Origin: Acidimicrobiia bacterium
Lineage (GTDB): Bacteria; Actinomycetota; Acidimicrobiia; Spongiisociales; SHLN01
NCBI GenBank assembly: GCA_013043085.1
Contig: JABDOU010000028.1
Location: 1-10,161 of the forward strand
Direction of reading: 5' to 3'
Length of the DNA stretch: 10,161 nt
The position numbers were made by a program, and so were the translations under genes. Below the pieces are notes generated by a model. The model was not told the DNA's origin and made no database searches. It worked only from the letters and a program-made list of their open reading frames with translations. Shown here one piece after another: positions 1-6,461 of the stretch (position 1 is the stretch's first letter; each line of letters opens with the position of its first letter).

Positions 1-1469
1 ACGGCGCCTATTCCTCCGTAGTTCACAGCGTCGTCCGCGTCGGCCTGAAAGAACGGCGGTTGCAGGATGCCTGCCGGGAAAACGATTTCGTTGCGGAGCG
101 GGTGGTAGTACGCATTCACTTCATGAGCACCCATCTCCCACTCGTGAGGGTTCACGGGCTCATGAAGCTCCTTCAGCTTGCGATCAAACTCGAAACGTCT
201 GGCGGCTAGTCGGACAGACGCATACGGGCCGTCGCCGAGGTCGAGGGAGGAATAGTCGCGCCATTCGTCCGGATAGCCGAGCTTGGCTACAAAACTGTCG
301 AGCTTGCGGGTCGCAGCTTGCTTGGTCTCTTCAGACATCCACGTGAGACCGGCGATGGCCCGGCGCATGGACTCGATGATGTGACCCACCATCTCCTCGG
401 CACGGGCCTTTGCCTCCGGGCTGAAGGCTTCCTCGACGTACAACTGGGCAACCAATTGGTCGAGATCTGACGACGCTGAGCGCAGGACTCGCTTCCAGCG
501 TTCTCGTTGTTGCTTCTGGCCGCCAAGAATCTGACCGTAGAAACGAAATGATTCATCTTCGAACGCAGACGTCAGGGATGATGCACTGTTCGACAAGACC
601 TGCCATCTCGCCCAAGATCGCAACGTGGCCATGTCGGACTGGGCGAGCAGCTCGTCGGCTGCAGCGAAAAACCCAGGGTTGGCTACATTGACGGCCTGGA
701 TGTCGGTCGCGCCAAAACGCTCCAGGAACCCGACCAGGCCGAAATGCGGCATCAAATCGTCCAACTCCGAGACAGCCCGACGGTTGAGTACGAGATCCAT
801 GTCGCGCTGTTGGGCGGCGGTGTACGCAAACTCCGCAAGCGCCGTTTCGAAAGCGAGGATCTCTGCGGCAGATGTGTCCGGTTCCGCGTAGCCGCTCAGC
901 TCGAGCATGGTTTCGATGTGCTTCTGGTATTGCTCACGAAGCCGTTCTGACTGTTCGTCTTCGCGGAAGTAGTAGTCACGCTCGGGGAGACCCATTCCTC
1001 CAGAGCCGAGATACAGCAGATGGCGACTGCTGTCTTCAAAGTCGGGCACCACTCCGCCGCCAATAGGTAGCGCCAGGCCGAGCGGCAGAAACTCGGACGC
1101 GGCCTGGCTGAGATCGTTCACGCTCGTCACAGTGTCGATGCGATCGAGCAGTGGCTGAATCGGACTCAGCCCGGCGGCTTCGATTGCGTCTGTATCCATC
1201 CCCGCCCGATAGAAGACTCCGCACCAGTGTGCTGCTGTTCTCGTTTCAACCGGCTCGTCCGCGGCGGCACGAAACAGACCGTGGAGCAGGTTTTCGTTGG
1301 CCACCCGCACTTCGTCGAATGCAGCCCACCTCGGATAGTCGTCCGGAACCGGATTCGTCGCCAACCATCCACCATTGGCGAATTGGTAGAAGTCTGAGCC
1401 GGGTGAGACCGTCGGATCCATGTCGCTTAGGTTGAAAACTGGATCGTTCGGCTTGGGGAGGGTTGTCAT
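1..1469 (-). CDS. M13 family (neprilysin/PepO-like) zinc metallopeptidase, C-terminus outside window
   Basis: This is an endopeptidase of family M13, which cleaves oligopeptides using one zinc ion. The 489 visible residues begin at an ATG (complement of 1467-1469). The N-terminal family signature DFYQFANGGWL lies at residues 26-36, and the substrate-binding block NAYYHP with FPAGILQPPFF lies at about 452-474. The fragment ends in NYGGIGA, which in this family comes immediately before the zinc-binding HExxH helix. The catalytic HExxH and ExxxD motifs therefore lie just outside the window, and I cannot tell whether the enzyme is intact. Bacterial members are usually about 630-690 residues long, so roughly three quarters is seen. 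There is no signal peptide or N-terminal membrane anchor, which suggests a cytoplasmic enzyme, as in many actinobacterial PepO-type proteins. No clear Shine-Dalgarno precedes the start. A TAGCTT hexamer 8 bases upstream would fit a leaderless transcript. The gene diverges from the lipoprotein gene at 1631. Confidence 0.93.
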   Translation of the reverse strand, partial: MTTLPKPNDPVFNLSDMDPTVSPGSDFYQFANGGWLATNPVPDDYPRWAAFDEVRVANENLLHGLFRAAADEPVETRTAAHWCGVFYRAGMDTDAIEAAGLSPIQPLLDRIDTVTSVNDLSQAASEFLPLGLALPIGGGVVPDFEDSSRHLLYLGSGGMGLPERDYYFREDEQSERLREQYQKHIETMLELSGYAEPDTSAAEILAFETALAEFAYTAAQQRDMDLVLNRRAVSELDDLMPHFGLVGFLERFGATDIQAVNVANPGFFAAADELLAQSDMATLRSWARWQVLSNSASSLTSAFEDESFRFYGQILGGQKQQRERWKRVLRSASSDLDQLVAQLYVEEAFSPEAKARAEEMVGHIIESMRRAIAGLTWMSEETKQAATRKLDSFVAKLGYPDEWRDYSSLDLGDGPYASVRLAARRFEFDRKLKELHEPVNPHEWEMGAHEVNAYYHPLRNEIVFPAGILQPPFFQADADDAVNYGGIGA

Positions 1470-1487
1470 GCTGCGCAAAGCTAACTG

Positions 1488-1509
1488 ATCGGAGCCGGAA
1501 CGGCTCGAT
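1488..1509. repeat. Inverted repeat GAGCCG-GAA-CGGCTC
   Basis: A perfect 6-base inverted repeat (1492-1497 and 1501-1506) with a 3-base spacer extends to 9 paired bases (ATC...GAT) if one G is bulged. It lies about 20 bases upstream of the peptidase start codon, so it could be an operator for a dimeric repressor. No T-run follows it on either strand, which argues against a simple terminator. Confidence 0.55.
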
Positions 1510-1565
1510 ATTTCGCCCCGACGAATGTGTTGGTCGCCAACCGCTGGTTTGGAAGGTCCGGCAAC

Positions 1566-1609
1566 TCGAACGAAGCTGCAATACTTCTCCGACGCCGGGT
1601 CGAACGAAG
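1566..1609. repeat. Direct repeat TCGAACGAAG, two copies
   Basis: Two identical 10-base copies lie at 1566-1575 and 1600-1609, 34 bases apart start to start, just upstream of the lipoprotein ribosome binding site. They bracket the AT-richer stretch CAATACTTC, which could include the -10 region. This may be a paired activator or repressor site, but chance is not excluded. Confidence 0.4.
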
Positions 1610-1616
1610 AGCACAC

Positions 1617-1622
1617 GGAGGA
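1617..1622 (+). promoter_or_regulatory. Ribosome binding site GGAGGA that sets the lipoprotein start
   Basis: GGAGGA lies 8 bases upstream of the ATG at 1631. It supports that ATG over the in-frame upstream starts, which would place the signal peptide internally. Confidence 0.75.
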
Positions 1623-1630
1623 CAGTGGCA

Positions 1631-2533
1631 ATGAAACTGACAAAACGAAGCGGGTTGGTGCTCATTGCACTAGCCGCACTCGTTGTATCCGCCTGTGGTG
1701 GGTCAGCATCAGAGACCACGCTCCGGCCTGCTGAATCGTCAACCTCGTCAACAACGGTGGTAGAAACCACTTCGACGACAACTTCGACCTCATCGACCAC
1801 CACGACTCTTGCGCCCGTCGGCGTTGACTGTCCCGCGGATCAGTCACCGTCCCAGGCGACGGTGACCGGCGTGGATAACTGGGTCCGACTTCGCGGTGAT
1901 GCGACAGTCGACAGCCAGGAATTGGCGAAGATCGATGCCGGATCCGTGGTTGAGACCTATCCGGCAACTCTGGCATATGACGGCGCCGAATTCTGGTGGG
2001 TAGCAGTCCAACAGCCGGATAGCACGCGGTGTGGGTACATTGCGGCATCCTTCCTGTCGACCGAATCGGGGAGAATGGATCGCCAGATTCCCGGCGTCTC
2101 TTATCGGATACCCAAGACGGGAGTATGGACGTTCAGCGAACGTATCATGGCGCGCGACCCGGTTGAAGGATTCCTGGACGGAGCGTTCTTCACCTCGTAC
2201 GGAACGTTTGTACGCGATGGCAAAGCGATTGACCAGATTCTGGCCGAACAACTTCAGCAGTTCGAGGATCTTGGTTACGACTATCCCGACTCGTGGTACA
2301 GCGAGGTAGTGATCCCAGGAGCGGATCGTGCAGTTCGTTTGATCCCAACCGTGAGCGAATCTGGTGACATCCTCGGTGATCGCCTTGTCATGGAAGTCGG
2401 CAACTATACGATCGATGCCTCGACGTCGGTCTATATCGAAGATGTGGAACTGGCTCCGATGGCCGAATTGGAAGACTTTCTGGTTTCCTTTCGGATCAAT
2501 CCGGCGACGTTTCTCGAGGCCATGAACGGCTGA
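1631..2533 (+). CDS. Secreted lipoprotein with Thr/Ser-rich linker and SH3-like domain
   Basis: This 300-residue protein is predicted to be anchored to the outer face of the membrane. Residues 1-22 form a lipoprotein signal peptide: MKLTKR, a hydrophobic core, then the lipobox VSAC with the lipidated Cys22 followed by GGS. Residues about 36-62 are a low-complexity Thr/Ser linker, typical of actinobacterial surface proteins crossing the cell wall. Residues about 75-145 look like a bacterial SH3 (SH3b) domain: NWVRLRGDATVDSQELAKI, then a Gly/Val turn, FWWVAV, and a closing CGYIAASFL. Cys67 and Cys134 could form a disulphide. Residues about 150-300 (containing VWTFSERIMARDP and FLDGAFFTSYGTF) form an alpha/beta-looking domain I do not recognise. 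SH3b domains often bind peptidoglycan or peptides, so a role at the cell wall is reasonable but unproven. The start is fixed by GGAGGA at 1617 and by the signal peptide. The gene ends 3 bases before the convergent DUF1015 gene. Confidence 0.88.
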   Translation: MKLTKRSGLVLIALAALVVSACGGSASETTLRPAESSTSSTTVVETTSTTTSTSSTTTTLAPVGVDCPADQSPSQATVTGVDNWVRLRGDATVDSQELAKIDAGSVVETYPATLAYDGAEFWWVAVQQPDSTRCGYIAASFLSTESGRMDRQIPGVSYRIPKTGVWTFSERIMARDPVEGFLDGAFFTSYGTFVRDGKAIDQILAEQLQQFEDLGYDYPDSWYSEVVIPGADRAVRLIPTVSESGDILGDRLVMEVGNYTIDASTSVYIEDVELAPMAELEDFLVSFRINPATFLEAMNG

Positions 2534-2536
2534 GAT

Positions 2537-3697
2537 TCAGGTCTTGTCCAGCTCTCGAATCACAAGGCCGCTCGGGAGTTTCGGAGTAAACAGAGTGGAC
2601 TTGGGCGGCATGGCCAGGCCAGAATCGGCGACCGTCATGACATCCGCAACCGAGGCCGGATATGGCAGGAACCACGCCTGACATGGGATCTGGTCTTCCT
2701 CCGCGCCCGGTTGGTCGGCAATGAAACGAAGCCGGGGATCGTTGCGAGGATTCGTGATACCGAACAGCGGATCGAGAATGAGATCCTGAAGCAGATTCAC
2801 ATCGAGCGAATGGTATACGTCGTCTGGTATCAGTCGCGGGGCTATGCGCAACCGGTACGTTTCTCCCTCGAGCTCGACGCCGAACTCGAACCGTTCCGTT
2901 GGCCTGATCTCGAGTTGAGAGATTGGCTCGAGAACGTGATCTTCCCGTATACGGGCAATGATTTCTCGAGTATTGATGCCCGGGTCAACGACGCAGCGAG
3001 CGAACGATCGCAGGTGGAGTTCACCGGATGAGAACAGCCCGGCGGGAAGATGGGGGTCCAGACGACCTTCCTTGGCAGCTACGTGGGAAGCAGCCGCCAA
3101 CCGGTGATGTCCGTCCGTGATGTAGAGCTCGTCTCGAAACTGTTGACAGATGTTCGCGGCAGCATCGCCTTCGATTTTCCACATATGATGTTTTGATCCG
3201 TCGGCGGCGTCGAACGAGTAGTCGGCTTCGGAGGACACGCGCGCAGCGATGGCTTTGGAGACGATGTCGTTCTCGCGATAGGCCAGAGCGACCGGGTTGC
3301 CGTACACGCGTGTTTTGCGCATATAACGCGCCATTTTCAGCTCGGTCCGGCTTATGGTCGTCTCGTGTCTCTTGATCAAACCCGAGTCATAGGCAGCTAT
3401 CGAAACCTCACCAATTAGTCCGGTTACAGATGTTGTTTCGTGGGTTAGTCGATACACGAGTAGCGCCGGGCCAACAGGCCTGAGAACTCCTTGTTCATTG
3501 CAGGCACGCACCCACTCCTGTGCTTCTTCGACGGAGGTGCCAGCGCCCTTGCCGACGACGTGGCGGAAGCTCAGGGGATCGAGCCGCGCCGCTTCACGCT
3601 GATCCGGCGAGAGAGTAGAGACGGGTGGACCCACGACCCTTCTTGCGAACTCAGTCGCAGGCACATAGCCGGTGAACGGTTGCAGAAGTGAGACCAT
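2537..3697 (-). CDS. DUF1015 family protein (possible SerK-like kinase relative)
   Basis: This 386-residue protein has the usual length for DUF1015. Recognisable family blocks are the N-terminal QPFTGYVP, IKRHETT (residues 108-114), the hallmark YITDGHHRLAAA (192-203), and the C-terminal MPPKSTLFTPKLPSGL (363-378). DUF1015 proteins share the DGHHR motif with the archaeal ADP-dependent free serine kinase SerK (ParB/sulfiredoxin-like fold), so a small-molecule kinase is possible. The function here is inferred only. Where many relatives read PPYD near residue 25, this one reads GPPVST, a mild departure. The ATG start has no obvious Shine-Dalgarno; a TATGAC hexamer 5 bases upstream might be a -10 element of a leaderless transcript. 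The gene converges with the lipoprotein gene and diverges from the MgtC-like gene. No serine biosynthesis gene is in view. Confidence 0.88.
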   Translation of the reverse strand: MVSLLQPFTGYVPATEFARRVVGPPVSTLSPDQREAARLDPLSFRHVVGKGAGTSVEEAQEWVRACNEQGVLRPVGPALLVYRLTHETTSVTGLIGEVSIAAYDSGLIKRHETTISRTELKMARYMRKTRVYGNPVALAYRENDIVSKAIAARVSSEADYSFDAADGSKHHMWKIEGDAAANICQQFRDELYITDGHHRLAAASHVAAKEGRLDPHLPAGLFSSGELHLRSFARCVVDPGINTREIIARIREDHVLEPISQLEIRPTERFEFGVELEGETYRLRIAPRLIPDDVYHSLDVNLLQDLILDPLFGITNPRNDPRLRFIADQPGAEEDQIPCQAWFLPYPASVADVMTVADSGLAMPPKSTLFTPKLPSGLVIRELDKT

Positions 3698-3943
3698 GGG
3701 GCGTCATATTGGCACATTGGAGGCCAACGTCCGTTTATTGACCGTCAGCGATCGCAGACACGGCGGTCATGGGTTCAGTCGCGAGCACGGCGGAGGGTTC
3801 CATGAAAGGTTTGTGGCGCCTACACCGTCGCATGGAAGGTCGACCGGGGCGGCCCGTTCGGGTAGCGTCGTTTGCGTCATGGTTAGAACGTTGTATGTAC
3901 AGGCTCCCTGGCGAGTCGCTTTGCGCAAAGAGCGACGGTTGTC
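3698..3943. promoter_or_regulatory. 246-base divergent region between DUF1015 and MgtC-like genes
   Basis: I see no convincing gene here. It holds an inverted repeat TGACCG (3739-3744) / CGGTCA (3764-3769), an 8-base palindrome GCGATCGC (3748-3755), two copies of CACGGCGG (3759-3766 and 3786-3793), and a perfect 12-base palindrome close to the MgtC-like start. A TTGACC at 3738 resembles a -35 box but has no matching -10. A plus-strand ORF starting at 3802 after a GGAGG is Arg-rich, overlaps the MgtC-like gene, and is probably spurious. Confidence 0.5.
3919..3930. repeat. Perfect palindrome CTTTGCGCAAAG upstream of MgtC-like start
   Basis: This 12-base perfect palindrome is flanked by GTCGC on the left (3915-3919, sharing one base) and GCGAC on the right (3932-3936). 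The result is an imperfect dyad of about 22 bases with a 2-base bulge. It ends 13 bases before the GTG start at 3944, so it could be an operator or, in RNA, a hairpin beside the translation start. Confidence 0.55.
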
Positions 3944-5209
3944 GTGGAACTAGCCGAACTGTTCGGACGATTAGGGGCGGGCCTCGGCATCGGGCTGTTG
4001 GTAGGGCTACAGCGCGAGTACGCCAAAGAGGGGAGTAGCGAGGAGATGTTCGCAGGCTCACGCACGTTCGCGCTGCTGGGACTCGGCGGCGGACTCTCCG
4101 CGTACGGCAGCTGGCTGTTTGACAATTCGTTGATTTTCGTCGCCGCTCTCCTGGTGGCCGGCGCGTTCGTGGCCATGGCATACCAGGCGGGCATCCAGGA
4201 AGGGGAGGTCGGGCAGACGACGGAAATCGCAGCCATCGTCGTCTTTCTGACCGGGGGGCTGGCGGTTGTAGGTGATCTCATCGTTGCTGCAGCCGCCGGA
4301 GTAGCAACGATGACGCTCCTTGCGATCAAGCCGCAAACTCGCAAGCTGGCATCGAAGATCGACAGCGACGACGTCTATGCGACTGTCAAGTTCGCGATCC
4401 TCGTCGCCCTCATTCTCCCGCTGCTACCTCAGGAGACGTTCGGGCCTTCGCCGTGGAATGCCACGAGTCCGTTCAACGTCGGGTTGATGGTCGTGTTCAT
4501 TTCAGGTCTTTCGTTTGTCGGGTACGTGCTGATCCAGGTTGTCGGTCCGAGGCGCGGCACCGGCTTGACAGGCTTGCTCGGCGGGCTGGTTTCGTCGACA
4601 GCCGTCACGGTTTCGATGTCGGAACGAAGTCAGAACAGTTCCGGATTGGAGAGGCCGCTCGCGCTGGCCATACTCCTGGCCTGGACCATCATGTTCGTGA
4701 GGGTCATCATCGAGGTTGCTGCTGTGAATTTCGAGTTGCTCTCCGAGGTGTGGCTCCCGATGACCGTCGGGGCGCTGGGCGGGTTGGCTATTGCAGCATT
4801 CCTCTACTTCCGTCGGGGAGAAGCGACCTCGGACGGCGCATCGAACACATTCTCGAATCCATTTCGCCTGCGACCGGCGATCGAATTCGGACTCATCTAC
4901 GGTGTTGTTCTCGTAGTCGCCAAGGCGGCATCGGAATGGCTCGGTGAGGCCGGGGTATACGCTTCTGCAGTGGTGTCGGGAATCGCAGACGTGGATGCGA
5001 TCACGCTTTCTCTGGCTGAGCTCTCCCGCGGTGACGGATCGGTCGAAGATTCCACGGCCGGCGCAGCGATAGCTCTGGCGGCGGCAACAAACACGCTTGT
5101 CAAGGGCGGCATCGTCATGGTTGTCGGTTCGCCGAGCCTCAAGCGGGTCGCCCTGCCTGCACTGGCTGTGATCATTGTGACGGTGCTGGGTTCTGCTTTC
5201 TTGTTCTGA
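3944..5209 (+). CDS. MgtC/SapB family membrane protein with C-terminal DUF4010
   Basis: This 421-residue polytopic inner-membrane protein has two parts. Residues about 5-135 are an MgtC/SapB domain: GLGIGLLVGLQREYAKEG followed by GSRTFALLGLGGGLSAYG matches the conserved GliiGlER...GlRTh block. Residues about 188-400 are DUF4010, with GPRRGTGLTGLLGGLVSSTA, VYASAVVSGIADVDAITLS and AAATNTLVKGGI. I count about 11-12 hydrophobic segments. MgtC itself is a virulence factor affecting the F-ATPase and Mg2+ adaptation, but the function of MgtC-DUF4010 fusions is unknown, so a transport or ion-homeostasis role is only a guess. An in-frame TAG at 3884 limits the N-terminus, and the GTG at 3944 places the first helix correctly, although no strong Shine-Dalgarno precedes it. 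The stop lies 8 bases before hpt, suggesting co-transcription. Confidence 0.9.
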   Translation: MELAELFGRLGAGLGIGLLVGLQREYAKEGSSEEMFAGSRTFALLGLGGGLSAYGSWLFDNSLIFVAALLVAGAFVAMAYQAGIQEGEVGQTTEIAAIVVFLTGGLAVVGDLIVAAAAGVATMTLLAIKPQTRKLASKIDSDDVYATVKFAILVALILPLLPQETFGPSPWNATSPFNVGLMVVFISGLSFVGYVLIQVVGPRRGTGLTGLLGGLVSSTAVTVSMSERSQNSSGLERPLALAILLAWTIMFVRVIIEVAAVNFELLSEVWLPMTVGALGGLAIAAFLYFRRGEATSDGASNTFSNPFRLRPAIEFGLIYGVVLVVAKAASEWLGEAGVYASAVVSGIADVDAITLSLAELSRGDGSVEDSTAGAAIALAAATNTLVKGGIVMVVGSPSLKRVALPALAVIIVTVLGSAFLF

Positions 5210-5217
5210 CTTCGCTT

Positions 5218-5811
5218 ATGGTGGGTGGCATGGCACCGACATCCCCGGCAACCGAACCGCTCATCACCGCGACCCAGATTGCCGCCAGAGTCGACGAACT
5301 CGCATCTGAAATCAACCAGGAGTACGAGGGAGTCGACGAACTGGTCCTTATCGGCGTCCTCAAGGGTTCCTTCATTTTTCTCGCTGATCTTGCGAGGCGC
5401 ATCACCGTTCCTCATCGGATCGAGTTCATCGCGGTGAGTAGCTACGGAGCGACTGAACGTACCGATCACCCGGGCGATGTACGGCTGATCATGGACATAC
5501 GACACCCGGTCAACGGCGCGCACGTTTTGTTGGTCGAAGACATTGTGGACACCGGCTATACGATTGCGTACCTTCAGCGACTGATTTCAGCTCGGGGGCC
5601 GGCTTCGCTTCGAACGTGCGCGCTGGTTCGCAAACTGGAACGGGCCGAAATCGAAGCTCCGGTTGATTACCTCGGCTTCGACATCCCGGATGTATGGGTG
5701 GTTGGCTACGGTCTCGACTGGGCTGAGCGATTCCGCACCCTGCCCGACATCTGCGTCGTTGATCCAAACAAATCCGCGACTGAATCCGATGACGAAGTTG
5801 GGATCAGTTAG
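5218..5811 (+). CDS. hpt: Hypoxanthine phosphoribosyltransferase
   Basis: This cytoplasmic purine-salvage enzyme joins hypoxanthine (and often guanine) to PRPP, giving IMP or GMP and pyrophosphate. The 197-residue protein carries all the expected elements: the pyrophosphate loop GVLKGS (46-51), the flexible-loop SSYG (74-77), the PRPP-binding signature VLLVEDIVDTGYT (103-115) with its two acidic residues, LVRK (136-139) with the base-contacting lysine, and DIPDVWVVGYGLDWAERFRTLPDI (in two stretches, 155-178). An in-frame ATG at 5230 is an equally possible start, since GGTGGG sits just upstream of it while nothing resembling a Shine-Dalgarno precedes 5218. The N-terminal extension is not conserved in the family. 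The gene follows the MgtC-like gene by 8 bases rather than sitting in the common tilS-hpt-ftsH cluster. Its TAG stop (5809-5811) interlocks with the TAA stop of the kinase gene on the opposite strand. Confidence 0.95.
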   Translation: MVGGMAPTSPATEPLITATQIAARVDELASEINQEYEGVDELVLIGVLKGSFIFLADLARRITVPHRIEFIAVSSYGATERTDHPGDVRLIMDIRHPVNGAHVLLVEDIVDTGYTIAYLQRLISARGPASLRTCALVRKLERAEIEAPVDYLGFDIPDVWVVGYGLDWAERFRTLPDICVVDPNKSATESDDEVGIS

Positions 5812-6425
5812 CGCCTGCCCCGCGCTCGGTAACGTCGCCACGAAGCCAGCATGGCTCGCAGTCCGCGAGGCATGCTCGGCGCAGTGCTGCTGGGATCGAC
5901 CGGAGTCCGGTTGTTGTGAGCTTGTTGTACCTGGCGGACGATATCGGCCGCAATTTCAACGGGTTCACGACCGGAAGTATCGACGGCGCGGAACTCGCTG
6001 TAGCCCGCGTGGCGCTCGTCGAGCAGTTGTTCGATGCGGGCGGCCGGATCTTCGTGATCGAGGAGCGGTCTATCGGAGCCGGCGACGCGTTCGGCGATGT
6101 CTTCTGGCCTCGCAACCAGGCAGAACACGTGTGCCCCGGCAGCGAGGTTGGCTGCGTTCTCAGGATCGAGCATCATGCGGCCGCCGGTTGCAATCACGGT
6201 GCCTGTCGCATCGGCCAGTTCCACTGCGATTGCCGACTCGAGCTCCCTGAACCTGTCCTGTCCGCTGCGTTTGAAGATCTCGGTGATGGGGCCGTGACGC
6301 ATCTCGATGAGTTCATCGGTGTCGACAAACTCGTATTCGAGCAATGTCGCGATCAAACGCCCAACGGTGGTTTTTCCGGTACCCATGAACCCGGTCAGGA
6401 TCACCTTTTCACGGTTCGGCTGCAT
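5808..6425 (-). CDS. aroK: Shikimate kinase family protein, atypical GGR motif and basic tail
   Basis: Shikimate kinase uses ATP to phosphorylate shikimate at O-3 in the chorismate pathway. This 205-residue protein has the P-loop GFMGTGKTT (12-20), the DTD motif (35-37) that binds Mg2+ and shikimate, RFRELE (58-63), the lid arginine in SDRPLL (117-122), and LLDERHAGYSEF (134-145) matching the C-terminal arginine helix. Two features are odd. The shikimate-binding Gly-Gly-Gly is Gly-Gly-Arg (81-83, in VIATGGRMMLD). The protein also runs about 35 residues beyond the usual end near residue 170, finishing in an Arg-rich tail (SWRRYRARGRR). It may be a true AroK or a divergent paralogue; no aroB or aroC is nearby. 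I chose the ATG at 6425, 7 residues before the first strand. A TTG at 6449 in the same frame would add 8 residues. No Shine-Dalgarno is visible; a TACACT 8 bases upstream of the ATG would suit a leaderless transcript. Confidence 0.85.
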   Translation of the reverse strand: MQPNREKVILTGFMGTGKTTVGRLIATLLEYEFVDTDELIEMRHGPITEIFKRSGQDRFRELESAIAVELADATGTVIATGGRMMLDPENAANLAAGAHVFCLVARPEDIAERVAGSDRPLLDHEDPAARIEQLLDERHAGYSEFRAVDTSGREPVEIAADIVRQVQQAHNNRTPVDPSSTAPSMPRGLRAMLASWRRYRARGRR

Positions 6426-6461
6426 GGAGTGAGAGTGTACGACTGTCAATGAGCCGCGGTA
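6426..6461. promoter_or_regulatory. Short 36-base divergent spacer between kinase and permease genes
   Basis: Only 36 bases separate the two divergent starts. On the minus strand it holds TTGACA (6444-6449) and TACACT (about 6434-6439), only a few bases apart, so they are not a normal promoter pair. The TACACT could be a -10 for a leaderless kinase mRNA. No separate promoter for the permease is evident, so it may lie inside the 5' end of the kinase gene. Confidence 0.35.

Larger units (their letters stand above)
1470..1630. promoter_or_regulatory. Divergent control region between peptidase and lipoprotein genes
   Basis: These 161 bases must hold the promoters of both flanking genes. Three structures stand out: a strong dyad (1488-1509), a small hairpin GTTGG-TCG-CCAAC (1529-1541) overlapping an alternative AACC-GCT-GGTT pairing (1539-1549), and a 10-base direct repeat (1566-1575 and 1600-1609). 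I could not assign convincing -35/-10 pairs. An ORF running through this region in frame with the lipoprotein (from 1463) is not convincing as an N-terminus, because the signal peptide starts at 1631. Confidence 0.6.

Noticed and set aside
1463..1630. N-terminal extension of the lipoprotein ORF back to 1463
   Set aside because: It would bury a textbook lipoprotein signal peptide 56 residues inside the protein and overlap the peptidase start. The ATG at 1631 has a good ribosome site.
1246..1803. Minus-strand 185-codon ORF rich in Val/Glu opposite the lipoprotein linker
   Set aside because: It is the antisense reading of the Thr/Ser repeat and overlaps two well-supported genes. The VVDEVEVVVEVV pattern simply mirrors the repetitive Thr codons.
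1742..1812. Tandem repeats in DNA encoding the Thr/Ser linker
   Set aside because: The repetitiveness follows from the low-complexity linker typical of actinobacterial lipoproteins and needs no mobile or regulatory explanation.
3802..4038. Plus-strand ORF starting ATGAAAGG after a GGAGG, between DUF1015 and MgtC-like genes
   Set aside because: The product is Arg-rich with no recognisable domain, and it overlaps the well-supported MgtC-like gene in another frame by 95 bases. This is typical of a high-GC shadow ORF.
5808..6449. Longer kinase starting at TTG 6449
   Set aside because: It is possible, but the extra eight residues are not family-conserved, and the ATG at 6425 places the P-loop strand at the usual distance from the N-terminus.
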